Part shown: positions 35,024 through 42,978 of the stretch, one piece after another
Position numbering within the stretch: position 1 is the stretch's first letter
Layout of the letters: each line of letters begins with the position of its first letter
Source: Microvirga sp. VF16
GTDB taxonomy: Bacteria > Pseudomonadota > Alphaproteobacteria > Rhizobiales > Beijerinckiaceae
Direction of reading: 5' to 3'
Length of the DNA stretch: 64,000 nucleotides
NCBI RefSeq assembly: GCF_016864375.1
Contig: NZ_CP069354.1
Coordinates: 2,811,501-2,875,500 of the forward strand
The notes under the pieces: model-generated
The model's database searches: none
Told to the model about the DNA's origin: nothing
Seen by the model: only the letters and a program-made list of their open reading frames with translations
Made by a program: the position numbers and the translations under genes

Positions 35024-35055
35024 CGATCCCCTTTCTGAACATGGAAAGGGGATCG
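35024..35055. terminator. Convergent terminator RTX / PfkB kinase
   Basis: CGATCCCCTTTC pairs perfectly with GAAAGGGGATCG around an 8-base loop, 14 bp after the RTX stop and 17 bp before the stop of the facing kinase gene. The A/T content of the inner stem suits both directions. Confidence 0.75.
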
Positions 35056-35072
35056 ATTGGCCGTTTGAACTC

Positions 35073-36020
35073 TCAGTTCCCGATATTATCCGGAAGGAGC
35101 CCGCGGCTGCGTTCCAACAAGTCCGGGAGCCGAGGTGAGCCGAGGCGGCCCCCGAAATGTTCACACTTCATGGCGGCCGCGACGTTGGCCATCTGAATGG
35201 TCCGTGACAGGCCCCAGCCGTTGACGAGACCATAGACGTAGGTGCCGTGCCAGACGTCGCCAGCGTTCAAGGTGTCTACAGCACGAATGGGGACCGACGG
35301 GAATTCATACAGTGCGCTTGCTGCACTTCCCCTCTGCGATATCAATGCGCCTGCCGCGCCGAGAGTCACTCCGACCACGTTTGCTTCGAGGCGCGCTGCG
35401 ACCTCCATCAACGCCTCTCGGGGCGAGGTGCTTGGAGCCAGGGAGACCAGGGCAGGTTCCGAAAACAGAACGTGGTCTGCAAGAGCGATCATCTCGCGAA
35501 GCAATTCGGGAGGTGCAACGTCGGCGTCGAGGATGGTTGGAACACCGTGACGACGTGCCTCCGTCAGCACAGCCTTTGCACCTTCAAGCCACCGCATGTC
35601 GACGAGAACGGCAGCGGCATTCGCGACTTCGTGAAGCGGGAGCCAACTCGGATCGGAATCGAGTGACGGATCGGTGTACGGCACCACCAGCCTTTCACCA
35701 GCGCTGTCGACGAGAATGGTCGAGAAGGCGGTACGGGCATCCGGGATCCTACGGATCCGGTCGATGCGCACACTCTCACGGGACAGGTCGCGTAGAAAAC
35801 TGTCGCCGGTTGAATCGTTGCCAACGCGTGCCCAGAGTTCGACATTGGCCCCGAGGCGAGCGATGGTAGCTGCCGCGGCTGTCGCCATCCCGGAGGCTGC
35901 CTGGACGGCCTTTTCCGGCAGCACCTTGGCGCCATGTCCCGGAATCCGGTCAATCTTGAAGATGGTGTCCCAGAAAGCGCACCCGAGGCAGATCACCGGC
36001 TTCTGGTTCATCGCTTTCAT
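35073..36020 (-). CDS. PfkB-family carbohydrate kinase
   Basis: The 315-residue protein starts with the ribokinase-type CLGCAFWDTIFKIDRIP and KVLPEKAVQAASGMATAAAA. It ends with the ATP/anion-hole motif DTLNAGDVWHGTYVYG, where the usual GAGD is NAGD but the catalytic Asp is kept. It phosphorylates a sugar or sugar acid. It follows a GntR gene and a DapA-family aldolase gene on the same strand. A kinase plus aldolase pair suggests breakdown of a keto-sugar acid imported by the facing ABC system. Confidence 0.85.
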   Translation of the reverse strand: MKAMNQKPVICLGCAFWDTIFKIDRIPGHGAKVLPEKAVQAASGMATAAAATIARLGANVELWARVGNDSTGDSFLRDLSRESVRIDRIRRIPDARTAFSTILVDSAGERLVVPYTDPSLDSDPSWLPLHEVANAAAVLVDMRWLEGAKAVLTEARRHGVPTILDADVAPPELLREMIALADHVLFSEPALVSLAPSTSPREALMEVAARLEANVVGVTLGAAGALISQRGSAASALYEFPSVPIRAVDTLNAGDVWHGTYVYGLVNGWGLSRTIQMANVAAAMKCEHFGGRLGSPRLPDLLERSRGLLPDNIGN

Positions 36021-36085
36021 CAATATCGATTCTCACCCTGGGTCAGATCGCACCGCCGATCGGCACATTGGAGGAGGGAAGGTGG

Positions 36086-36760
36086 CTATTCAAGCCTGAG
36101 CGCCCGCGCACGAGCGTTCATGATGTGCGCAATTGCAGCGTCCACGGCAGCCGGGGTATCCCGCCGCTTCATGGCCGCGATGATGGCGAGGTGTTCTCGC
36201 ATGACCGGGATCACGAGATCCTCGTCGAGGCTCGTCTCGTTCTGGCGAATGAGGCGGACCTTGATCCAGTTCACGCGGTAGGCTTTCGAGATGATATCAT
36301 TGTTGAGGTCGTCAATGATCTTTTCGTGGAACTCCCGGTCCACCTGCTGAGCCTCCGCGACGAGTCCTTCCGTCAGCCCGTTCTGAGCGGAAGCGACAAT
36401 GGATTGATGCGCAGCTTCAATCCGCTCGATTGCGGCATCGCTGGCTGCCTGGCTGAATGACGCGATTGCTTCGCGCTCGAGGATAAGCCGAAACTGAAAT
36501 GCGTTTCGGATCAACGTGATGTCGAGGGGCAGGATCTGCAATCCGCGCTGCGGGACGGTGACGATCAACCCCTCCGCCTCCAATCGCGGGATCAACTCAC
36601 GGATTGCGCCAAGAGGTTGTCCTGTGAGGGCGACCAATTCCCGCTGGGTCACGAACTGACCGGGTTTGATCTCACTTCGCAATAACTGTTCGGTGAAGGC
36701 GTCATAGGCCCGCTCACGCAGCTTGAGCTCCGAGCGGGGCGCGTGGCGGGCCATGTTCAT
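36086..36760 (-). CDS. GntR-family (FCD) transcriptional regulator
   Basis: The winged helix covers residues about 10-75 (GQFVTQRELVALTGQPLGAIRE is its helix-turn-helix, partly shown). A helical FCD-type domain follows, with FHEKIIDDL and MREHLAIIAAM as likely metal-site segments. The start overlaps the aldolase stop by 4 bp, so it is cotranscribed with the aldolase and the kinase. The likely operator is the TAACATGTTA palindrome upstream of the aldolase. Confidence 0.85.
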   Translation of the reverse strand: MNMARHAPRSELKLRERAYDAFTEQLLRSEIKPGQFVTQRELVALTGQPLGAIRELIPRLEAEGLIVTVPQRGLQILPLDITLIRNAFQFRLILEREAIASFSQAASDAAIERIEAAHQSIVASAQNGLTEGLVAEAQQVDREFHEKIIDDLNNDIISKAYRVNWIKVRLIRQNETSLDEDLVIPVMREHLAIIAAMKRRDTPAAVDAAIAHIMNARARALRLE

Positions 36761-37644
36761 GCAACAGCCTTAATGACTTTTCCGAATGGCTCGAGCAGTG
36801 AGACGGCTCGTGCCGCGGCTTGTTCGTCCAGTGTCGGAAGCGGTGGCCTTGCAACCGCCCAAACAGGGTCTCTGCGCACATGAGCCACGAGCGCTTTCAC
36901 CATGGGAATGATCGGGTGACGGCAAATCTCCTGGACCAATTCGACGACGCGCGGGTCGTCCCGGCCACTCTCCGCAAGGGCAATCACGGCTTCCGGCAGA
37001 ATATTCGCGACTCCGCAGATGGATCCGGCGGCACCTGCGGCACACGCCCGACCAAGATAGGTTTCATCGCCGACCAGGATATCGAGATCGGGGAAGGCCT
37101 TGATCAGGGCGAATGTCGCGTCGGGATCACAGGCGCTATCTTTGACGCCTCTAATAGCACCCGGATAGCGATCCTTCAGGCGCGATATGACCGTGTGTGA
37201 CAGGGGCACGCCGGTCATGGCGGGGATATGATAGAGAATGACATCGCGAAGATCGCTCCCAACGGAATCGAACACGGCGGAATACCAGCCGAACACGGCT
37301 TCGTCCGGAGCTGGGCGGAAGTAGAAGGGCGGCGCGAGCAGGACGGCATGGACACCGCGGCGCAACGCTTGGCTCGTGCTGATAGAAGCCTCCTCAGGCG
37401 AACAGGCGATCACGCCTTCCACCAGTTTTTCCGCCGGGATGCCAAGATTGACGATTTCGGCCGCGACACGCTCGCGCTCGGCTGCGCCGACGGAGGGACC
37501 TTCACCGGTCGTCCCGAACAGCGTCGCCGTCCGACACCCGCGAGCGAGGCAGTCTTTGGCGTGTATGACCAGACGTTGAACGTCGACCTTTCCATCCAGA
37601 AAGGGGGTGACAAGGGCGGGACTGATGCCAAAGCTGAGCGACAA
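36757..37644 (-). CDS. DapA/NanA-family aldolase or dehydratase
   Basis: The TIM-barrel lyase features are visible. GISPALVTPFLDGK is the start, GTTGEGPSVGAAER is the phosphate/carboxylate loop, and YHIPAMTGVPL holds the catalytic Tyr. IRGVKDSACDPD carries the Schiff-base Lys. The length is 295 residues. A TTG start at 37644 is chosen because GGAGG lies 5 bp upstream. The ATG at 37704 would add 20 unrelated residues and run into the promoter region. Substrate candidates are 2-keto-3-deoxy sugar acids or related compounds. It is not the biosynthetic DapA by context. Confidence 0.83.
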   Translation of the reverse strand: MSLSFGISPALVTPFLDGKVDVQRLVIHAKDCLARGCRTATLFGTTGEGPSVGAAERERVAAEIVNLGIPAEKLVEGVIACSPEEASISTSQALRRGVHAVLLAPPFYFRPAPDEAVFGWYSAVFDSVGSDLRDVILYHIPAMTGVPLSHTVISRLKDRYPGAIRGVKDSACDPDATFALIKAFPDLDILVGDETYLGRACAAGAAGSICGVANILPEAVIALAESGRDDPRVVELVQEICRHPIIPMVKALVAHVRRDPVWAVARPPLPTLDEQAAARAVSLLEPFGKVIKAVA

Positions 37645-37784
37645 GAGAGCCTCCGGTAACAGCTTCGGCGCCGGGCCGAGCAAGTGCTGTGTTGACACTA
37701 ACATGTTACATGGTGCTTAATCGGTTGCAAGCTCTGAAAAGAGTCCGAAAGGACCGTTACATTACATCACGGAGGAAATGGGCA
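37645..37784. promoter_or_regulatory. Divergent promoter region with operator-like palindrome
   Basis: TTGACA (37692-37697) and CTTAAT (37716-37721) with an 18-bp spacer form a plausible rightward promoter for the ABC genes. The perfect palindrome TAACATGTTA (37699-37708) lies inside the spacer, an ideal place for repression by the GntR protein at 36086. Ribosome sites GGAGG occur for both flanking genes. Confidence 0.6.
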
Positions 37785-39119
37785 ATGGCTGCAACAGTCG
37801 GATCGGTTACGCGTCGTACATTTCTCGCAAGCACAGCGGCGGCTGCCGCATATGGCCTCGGCGGCACAATGCCTGCCTTTGCGGATGTGAACTGGAAGAA
37901 ATACGCCGGCACGAAGATCGGAGTGAATCTCGTCAAGAGCCCGCGCGGTGAGGTTCTTCAAAAGTACGAGAAGGAATTTACCGACCTGACTGGCATTGAG
38001 GTCTCATCCGAGCAGACGCCGGAGCAGCAGCAACGGCAGAAAGCAGTCATCGAGCTGAACTCAGGTAGCCCGAGCTTCGATGTGGTTCATATCAGCTATC
38101 ACGTTCAGAAGCGCCAGTTCGAGAAGGCCAATTGGCTGGCCGATCTCAGCGCGTTCATGAAGAACCCGGAACTCACGGAAGCGAGCCTGACCGAAAGCGA
38201 CTTCTCGCAGGCTGGCCTGCTCTATGCAAAGAATCCGCAGGGACAGATGTTGTCGCTGCCGTTCTCGGTCGATTACTGGATGGTCTACTGGAACAAGGAC
38301 CTCTTTGCGAAGAAGGGCCTTTCCTATCCGCAGACCTTCGAGGAGATGGTGAAGGTCGCGGAGGCGCTGACGGATTCGAAGGAGGGGACTTACGGCTTCG
38401 TCGCACGCGGTCTGAAGAACGCTAATGTTCCCGTCTGGACGAGCTTCCTGCTCGGCTACGGCATCGACCCTGTCGACGCCAACGGCAATCTGATGACGGA
38501 TTCACCCGAGGCGATCGAGGCTGCAAAACTCTATCAGCGATTGCTCACCAAGTCTGCACCGACGGGTGTCGCCGGCTTCAACTGGTCGGAATGCCAATCC
38601 GCCTTCTTGCAGGGCAAGATCGGCATGTGGCTCGATGGCGTCGGCTTTGCGCCTCCGCTGGAAGATCCGGAAAAGTCGAGGGTCGTCGGCAAGGTTGGCT
38701 ACGGCGTCATGCCGCGCGGACCGAAGGCTCAGGCCTCCGCAACCTTCGGCGACGGGATCGGCGTCACCGCCGCCAGCAAGAACAAGGAAGCCGCCTATCT
38801 CTATTGCCAATGGGCGGTTTCGAAACTGATGGGCGCACGTCTGCTGCAGGCAGGCGGCGGCGTTCCGTTCCGCCAGTCGATCCTCAGCGATGCAGAAACC
38901 CGTAAGGGCGTGAAGATGCCGCCGGCCTGGATCGACGCGGTGGTGGACTCGGGCAAGATCAGCAAGCTCGGCCTTCCCGTCATCCAGCCGGTGACGGAGT
39001 TCCGCGATATCATCGGCATCGGCCTGACGAACCTTCTGGGAGGAGGGGACCCGGCCGCCGAGATGAAGAAGGCGACGGAACAGTTCAGGCCTATCCTCGA
39101 GCGCAGCGAGAAGGCTTGA
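37785..39119 (+). CDS. ABC transporter sugar-binding protein (family 1)
   Basis: An export signal with a twin-arginine look (SVTRRTFLASTAAAAAYGLGG) is followed by a 410-residue mature domain. The sequence FTDLTGIEVSSEQTPEQQQRQK, partly shown, and MVYWNKDLFAKKGLSYPQTFEEM are typical of extracellular solute-binding family 1 proteins. GGGVPFRQSIL occurs near the end. ATG 37785 has GGAGG 9 bp upstream. It feeds two permeases encoded downstream. No ATPase gene belongs to this operon. Confidence 0.9.
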   Translation: MAATVGSVTRRTFLASTAAAAAYGLGGTMPAFADVNWKKYAGTKIGVNLVKSPRGEVLQKYEKEFTDLTGIEVSSEQTPEQQQRQKAVIELNSGSPSFDVVHISYHVQKRQFEKANWLADLSAFMKNPELTEASLTESDFSQAGLLYAKNPQGQMLSLPFSVDYWMVYWNKDLFAKKGLSYPQTFEEMVKVAEALTDSKEGTYGFVARGLKNANVPVWTSFLLGYGIDPVDANGNLMTDSPEAIEAAKLYQRLLTKSAPTGVAGFNWSECQSAFLQGKIGMWLDGVGFAPPLEDPEKSRVVGKVGYGVMPRGPKAQASATFGDGIGVTAASKNKEAAYLYCQWAVSKLMGARLLQAGGGVPFRQSILSDAETRKGVKMPPAWIDAVVDSGKISKLGLPVIQPVTEFRDIIGIGLTNLLGGGDPAAEMKKATEQFRPILERSEKA

Positions 39120-39161
39120 TGCGGTTCGCACGGGAGAAGATCAGCATGGTGGAGCATGTCC

Positions 39162-40100
39162 ATGGCCACCATCGCTGAACACCAGGTCGCCCCGCTGACA
39201 AAGGCAGCGTCCGCTACGGACGCTCGCCCGAAAAGCATCTACTGGCCCTTCGTCGTTCCCGCCGTGGCCGTGGTGGGATCGGTGATCGTTTTCCCGTGGG
39301 CCTTTACGATATGGATGAGCCTGCAGGAATGGACGGTCGGTGGAGCCCGGCGCTTCACCGGCTTGTCCAACTACATGCGTCTTGTGTCGGATGAGCGCTT
39401 CCTGACCTCCGTCGGCCATACGCTCGTCTACACGTTCCTGGCCGTGATCCTGCCGCTGATCTTCGGTACTCTGGCGGCCCTCATCTTCAATTCTCGCCTG
39501 CCGTTCCGAGGCATCCTGCGCGGCGTGTTCGTCATGCCGATGATGGCCACGCCCGTCGCGATCGCCCTGGTTTGGACAATGATGTTCCATCCACAACTGG
39601 GGGTGCTGAACTATCTCCTGTCTCTGGTCGGTATCGGCCCGCAGGCCTGGGTCTTCAATCCCTCGACGGTGATCCCGTCGCTGGTTCTGGTCGAAACATG
39701 GCAGTGGACGCCGCTTGTCATGCTGATCGTCCTGGGTGGACTCGCGGCCATTCCGACGGAGCCTTACGAAAGCGCCGCCATCGACGGAGCAACCATCCTG
39801 CAGCGGTTTCGCTACATCACGCTGCCGATGATCGCACCGTTCCTGATGGTTGCTGTGATCATCAGAACCATCGATGCCCTGAAGAGCTTCGATATCATCT
39901 ACGCCATCACCCAGGGCGGTCCGGGCACCGCATCGGAAACGATCAATCTCTATCTCTACAGCGTCGCCTTCGCCTATTACGACGTGGGCTACGGATCGGC
40001 GATCGCGGTCGTGTTCTTTGCCATCGTCATCGTCCTGTCCCTTCTCATGCTCCATCTTCGCCAGCGCACGAAGTGGACCGATCTTCAGGGTGGTGCATGA
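39162..40100 (+). CDS. ABC sugar transporter permease (MalF/UgpA type)
   Basis: The protein of about 312 residues has six hydrophobic segments. The cytoplasmic EAA loop reads YESAAIDGATILQRFRYITL, with the conserved glycine, before the fifth helix. ATG 39162 follows GGAG by 7 bp. An ATG at 39156 is too close to it. It overlaps the next permease gene by 4 bp. Together they form the channel for the sugar bound by the upstream protein. Confidence 0.9.
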   Translation: MATIAEHQVAPLTKAASATDARPKSIYWPFVVPAVAVVGSVIVFPWAFTIWMSLQEWTVGGARRFTGLSNYMRLVSDERFLTSVGHTLVYTFLAVILPLIFGTLAALIFNSRLPFRGILRGVFVMPMMATPVAIALVWTMMFHPQLGVLNYLLSLVGIGPQAWVFNPSTVIPSLVLVETWQWTPLVMLIVLGGLAAIPTEPYESAAIDGATILQRFRYITLPMIAPFLMVAVIIRTIDALKSFDIIYAITQGGPGTASETINLYLYSVAFAYYDVGYGSAIAVVFFAIVIVLSLLMLHLRQRTKWTDLQGGA

Positions 40101-40921
40101 ACCTCCGGAAAGCCGCTAATTCGCTCGGCATGCTGTTCGTCGGCCTCGTGCTGGTCTCGCCGGCCGTGCTGTTCTTCCTTTGGATGATTTCGCTCTCGCT
40201 GAAGTTCGAGGTCGACAATGCCGCCTATCCGCCGATCCTGATCCCTGAAAGATTTGCCTGGAAGAATTATACGGGCGTGTTCGAAACGAACCGCTTCGGC
40301 CTCTTCTTCATCAACAGCCTGATCGTGACCGGTGCCGCGACCGGGCTCGCCCTCCTCATCGGCGTTCCAGCCGGCTACGGGATCGCTCGCATGAAGGCGA
40401 CCAAGGCGGCCGTGGTCGTTCTCATCGCGCGCATGACCCCTGGACTGTCCTATCTGATTCCGCTCTTTCTGCTCTTTCAGTGGCTGGGTCTGATGGGCAC
40501 GCTCGTGCCGCAGATCATCGCTCACCTCGTGATCACGGTCCCGATCGTCATCTGGATCATGATCGGCTATTTCGAGACAACTCCTCTCGAGCTCGAAGAG
40601 GCTGCTGTCATCGATGGGGCCAACCGGTGGGATGTTTTTCGCCACATTGCACTGCCGATTGCGAAGCCAGGCATCACAGTCGCTTTCATCCTCGCGGTGA
40701 TTTTCTCCTGGAACAACTTCGTCTTCGGCGTGGTGCTGGCAGGCCGGGAAACCAGAACCCTGCCGGTCGCAGTCTACAACATGCTCTCTTTCGAGCAGCT
40801 AAGCTGGGGGCCTTTGGCCGCTGCGGCACTGATCGTCACCTTGCCGGTCCTCATTCTGACCATCATTGCACAGCGGCAGATCGTGGCGGGCCTTACAGCC
40901 GGCGCCGTGAAGGGTGGATGA
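40097..40921 (+). CDS. ABC sugar transporter permease (MalG/UgpE type)
   Basis: The 274-residue protein has six membrane segments. The EAA loop is EEAAVIDGANRWDVFRHIAL, followed by PGITVAFILAVIFSWNNF, typical of the second permease. It overlaps the preceding gene (ATGA). A stem-loop follows 4 bp after the stop, closing the operon without an ATPase gene. The nearest ATPase is the MalK-type gene at 41908-42978 on the other strand. Confidence 0.9.
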   Translation: MNLRKAANSLGMLFVGLVLVSPAVLFFLWMISLSLKFEVDNAAYPPILIPERFAWKNYTGVFETNRFGLFFINSLIVTGAATGLALLIGVPAGYGIARMKATKAAVVVLIARMTPGLSYLIPLFLLFQWLGLMGTLVPQIIAHLVITVPIVIWIMIGYFETTPLELEEAAVIDGANRWDVFRHIALPIAKPGITVAFILAVIFSWNNFVFGVVLAGRETRTLPVAVYNMLSFEQLSWGPLAAAALIVTLPVLILTIIAQRQIVAGLTAGAVKGG

Positions 40922-40924
40922 TAA

Positions 40925-40945
40925 GGAGCCTGAGTGGCAGGCTCC
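40925..40945 (+). terminator. Stem-loop after the ABC permease operon
   Basis: GGAGCCTG pairs with CAGGCTCC around AGTGG, starting 4 bp after the permease stop, between convergent operons. A second weaker pair, AAGAGCC (40990-40996) with GGCTCTT (41007-41013), lies next to the stop of the facing kinase gene and may serve the opposite strand. Confidence 0.6.
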
Positions 40946-41014
40946 CTGCGCAAGATCAGTGCTTTCGATTACCTCAATGTAGGCGAATCAAGAGCCGTGT
41001 CCGAGGGGCTCTTC

Positions 41015-41911
41015 TTACAACTGTCGTGGTGGGACTCCGCCCGCTGACTGAACGGAGAGGGCGCCTGCCTTGATGCCGGCCGCCAGACTCTTCCTGAGAT
41101 CGAAGGTTCCGAGCCAGGAATGTAGGAAGCCTGCATTGAAGGCGTCGCCCGCACCGGTGGTATCAACCACTTTGACGGGGAGTGCTTCTGCCGAAACGCA
41201 GGTCGACGCGTGGGATGCCATAGCGCCATACTCGCCGCGCTTCAGCACCACTAGGGGAAAATGCTGCTGCAGAACGCGCAGGATGGCCTTGACCGATGTT
41301 TCGCCGGTCAGCGCCTCTCCCTCTTCGACATTCGGGAGGAAGACGTCAATTCCTGCACACGCCTCAAAGAAGCCGGCATCCTGACGGATCAGTTGATCGT
41401 CCCAGCTCGGATCGAGCGAGACCGTCAGACCCCTATCCTTCGCCATCGCGATTACATCGGGATTGTCCTTGAGAGTGGCAAATTCCGCGATGTGCAGATG
41501 CGCGATCTCAGGTGCCGAGAGGGCCTTCTCGAGCGAGGCCGGACGGGACGTGCCGGCGCGGCGGGACACGAAGGCCCGTTCGCCATCCTTCACCAGAGCA
41601 ACGGTTGGCTGAGGCCCGGCATCGTGGAACCGCTCGACGAAAGCAAGATCAATCCCGCTGCCTTCAAGCTCCGGGTTGAGACTCTGTGAGAGAGGATCGG
41701 TTCCAAGGCGTGTGAGCAGCGCTGAAGGACGGCTAAGAGATGCAAGATGCGCCGCGGTAATATAGGCGCCACCGCCTGCGACGATCGTTACGTCCTCAGC
41801 AAAGCGCTCGCGACCAAGTGCCGGCATGTCGCGCAGACCTGTGAAGATAATGTCGCAATAGATCCGACCAAGGCACAGAACCTTGTTCCGCTCATGAGTC
41901 GTCCCGATCAT
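41015..41911 (-). CDS. PfkB-family carbohydrate kinase
   Basis: The 298-residue protein opens VLCLGRIYCDIIFTGL and has VAGGGAYITAAHLASL near residue 45. DTTGAGDAFNAGFLHSW is the C-terminal ATP-site signature, with GAGD intact. It overlaps the ABC ATPase stop by 4 bp and ends the leftward operon. It probably phosphorylates the sugar after uptake and processing. It differs from the kinase at 35073, so the two loci have different substrates. Confidence 0.87.
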   Translation of the reverse strand: MIGTTHERNKVLCLGRIYCDIIFTGLRDMPALGRERFAEDVTIVAGGGAYITAAHLASLSRPSALLTRLGTDPLSQSLNPELEGSGIDLAFVERFHDAGPQPTVALVKDGERAFVSRRAGTSRPASLEKALSAPEIAHLHIAEFATLKDNPDVIAMAKDRGLTVSLDPSWDDQLIRQDAGFFEACAGIDVFLPNVEEGEALTGETSVKAILRVLQQHFPLVVLKRGEYGAMASHASTCVSAEALPVKVVDTTGAGDAFNAGFLHSWLGTFDLRKSLAAGIKAGALSVQSAGGVPPRQL

Positions 41912-42978
41912 TGGGCAGACAATGCCTTCTCTGTCGCCTTGTCGAAGTAATAGAGCCTCTCAGGTGGGGCGTGCAGGGTCAGCTGCTCGCCGATTTTCGG
42001 AATCTGCCGTCCGGGCGCCGAGCCGATGATGGTCTGGTTGCCGCTTTCGATGTGTACGAGGGTCTCGGAGCCAAGCGTTTCCACGACGACCACGGCACCC
42101 GACACGGCCAGGCCCGGCGTTCCAAAAGATGCCGGTACGAGGTCCTGCGGACGAATGCCGACCAGGATCTCGGCGGTCGATGGCGACAAGGATGGAACTT
42201 TGACGGAACCGCCGATCGACAGATTGGCCTGTTTCTCCTTCAATAAAGCGGGAAGCAGATTCATTGTCGGGCTGCCGATGAAACGCGCGGTGAAGACGTC
42301 GACAGGCTTCTCGTAGAGCTCCAGCGGCGAGCCGACCTGCAGGATTCGGCCGTCGCGCATCACGACGATCCGGTCGGCCATGGTCATGGCTTCGACCTGA
42401 TCGTGAGTCACGAACACGGATGTGGTGCCGAGCCGATGGTGCAGCCGCTTGATCTCGATGCGCATCTGGGTGCGCAGTTGAGCATCGAGATTGGAAAGAG
42501 GCTCGTCGAACAGGAACGCCGCGGGATCTCGGACCATTGCGCGTCCGATGGCGACGCGCTGACGCTGGCCGCCCGACAGGGCCGAGGGACGGCGCTCCAG
42601 GAGATGCGACAGACCGAGGGTCTGTGCAACCTGTTCCACTCGCGCGCGCTTCTCGCTTTTCGAGAGCTTCGAGCGGTAGAGACCGAAGGCGATGTTCTCG
42701 GCCACGCTCATGTGCGGATAGATGGCGTAGTTCTGGAACACCATGGCGATGTTCCGGTCCTTGGGCTGGAGGTCGTTAACGACGCGTCCGTCGATCCTGA
42801 TCTCGCCGCCGCTGATCTCCTCGAGACCGGCGATCATCCTAAGCGTCGTGGACTTGCCGCATCCCGAGGGGCCGACCAGAACGACGAACTCGCCGTCCTG
42901 GATCGCGAGGTCGATCCCATGGACGACCGCCGTCTGCCCATATCTCTTGACGAGGCGATCGATTTCGATGGTCGCCAT
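41908..42978 (-). CDS. ABC transporter ATP-binding protein (MalK/UgpC type)
   Basis: VGPSGCGKSTTLRMIAGLEE is Walker A, LSGGQRQRVAIGRAMVR is the signature, FLFDEPLSNLD is Walker B and VFVTHDQVEAM is the H-loop. The C-terminal 120 residues are the regulatory TOBE/MD region (EILVGIRPQDL), so the 356-residue protein is a sugar importer ATPase. Its start overlaps the lyase stop by 1 bp (TAATG). It is the only such ATPase in the window and may energise both ABC systems. Confidence 0.93.
   Translation of the reverse strand: MATIEIDRLVKRYGQTAVVHGIDLAIQDGEFVVLVGPSGCGKSTTLRMIAGLEEISGGEIRIDGRVVNDLQPKDRNIAMVFQNYAIYPHMSVAENIAFGLYRSKLSKSEKRARVEQVAQTLGLSHLLERRPSALSGGQRQRVAIGRAMVRDPAAFLFDEPLSNLDAQLRTQMRIEIKRLHHRLGTTSVFVTHDQVEAMTMADRIVVMRDGRILQVGSPLELYEKPVDVFTARFIGSPTMNLLPALLKEKQANLSIGGSVKVPSLSPSTAEILVGIRPQDLVPASFGTPGLAVSGAVVVVETLGSETLVHIESGNQTIIGSAPGRQIPKIGEQLTLHAPPERLYYFDKATEKALSAQ

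Noticed and set aside
36757..37644. Calling the aldolase dapA
   Set aside because: It is encoded with a sugar kinase, a GntR regulator and a sugar ABC system, so a catabolic role is more likely than lysine synthesis.
39572..40096. N-terminal extension of the second ABC permease (start 39572)
   Set aside because: It would overlap most of the first permease gene in another frame. The true start at 40097 has the coupled ATGA overlap and the usual first helix.
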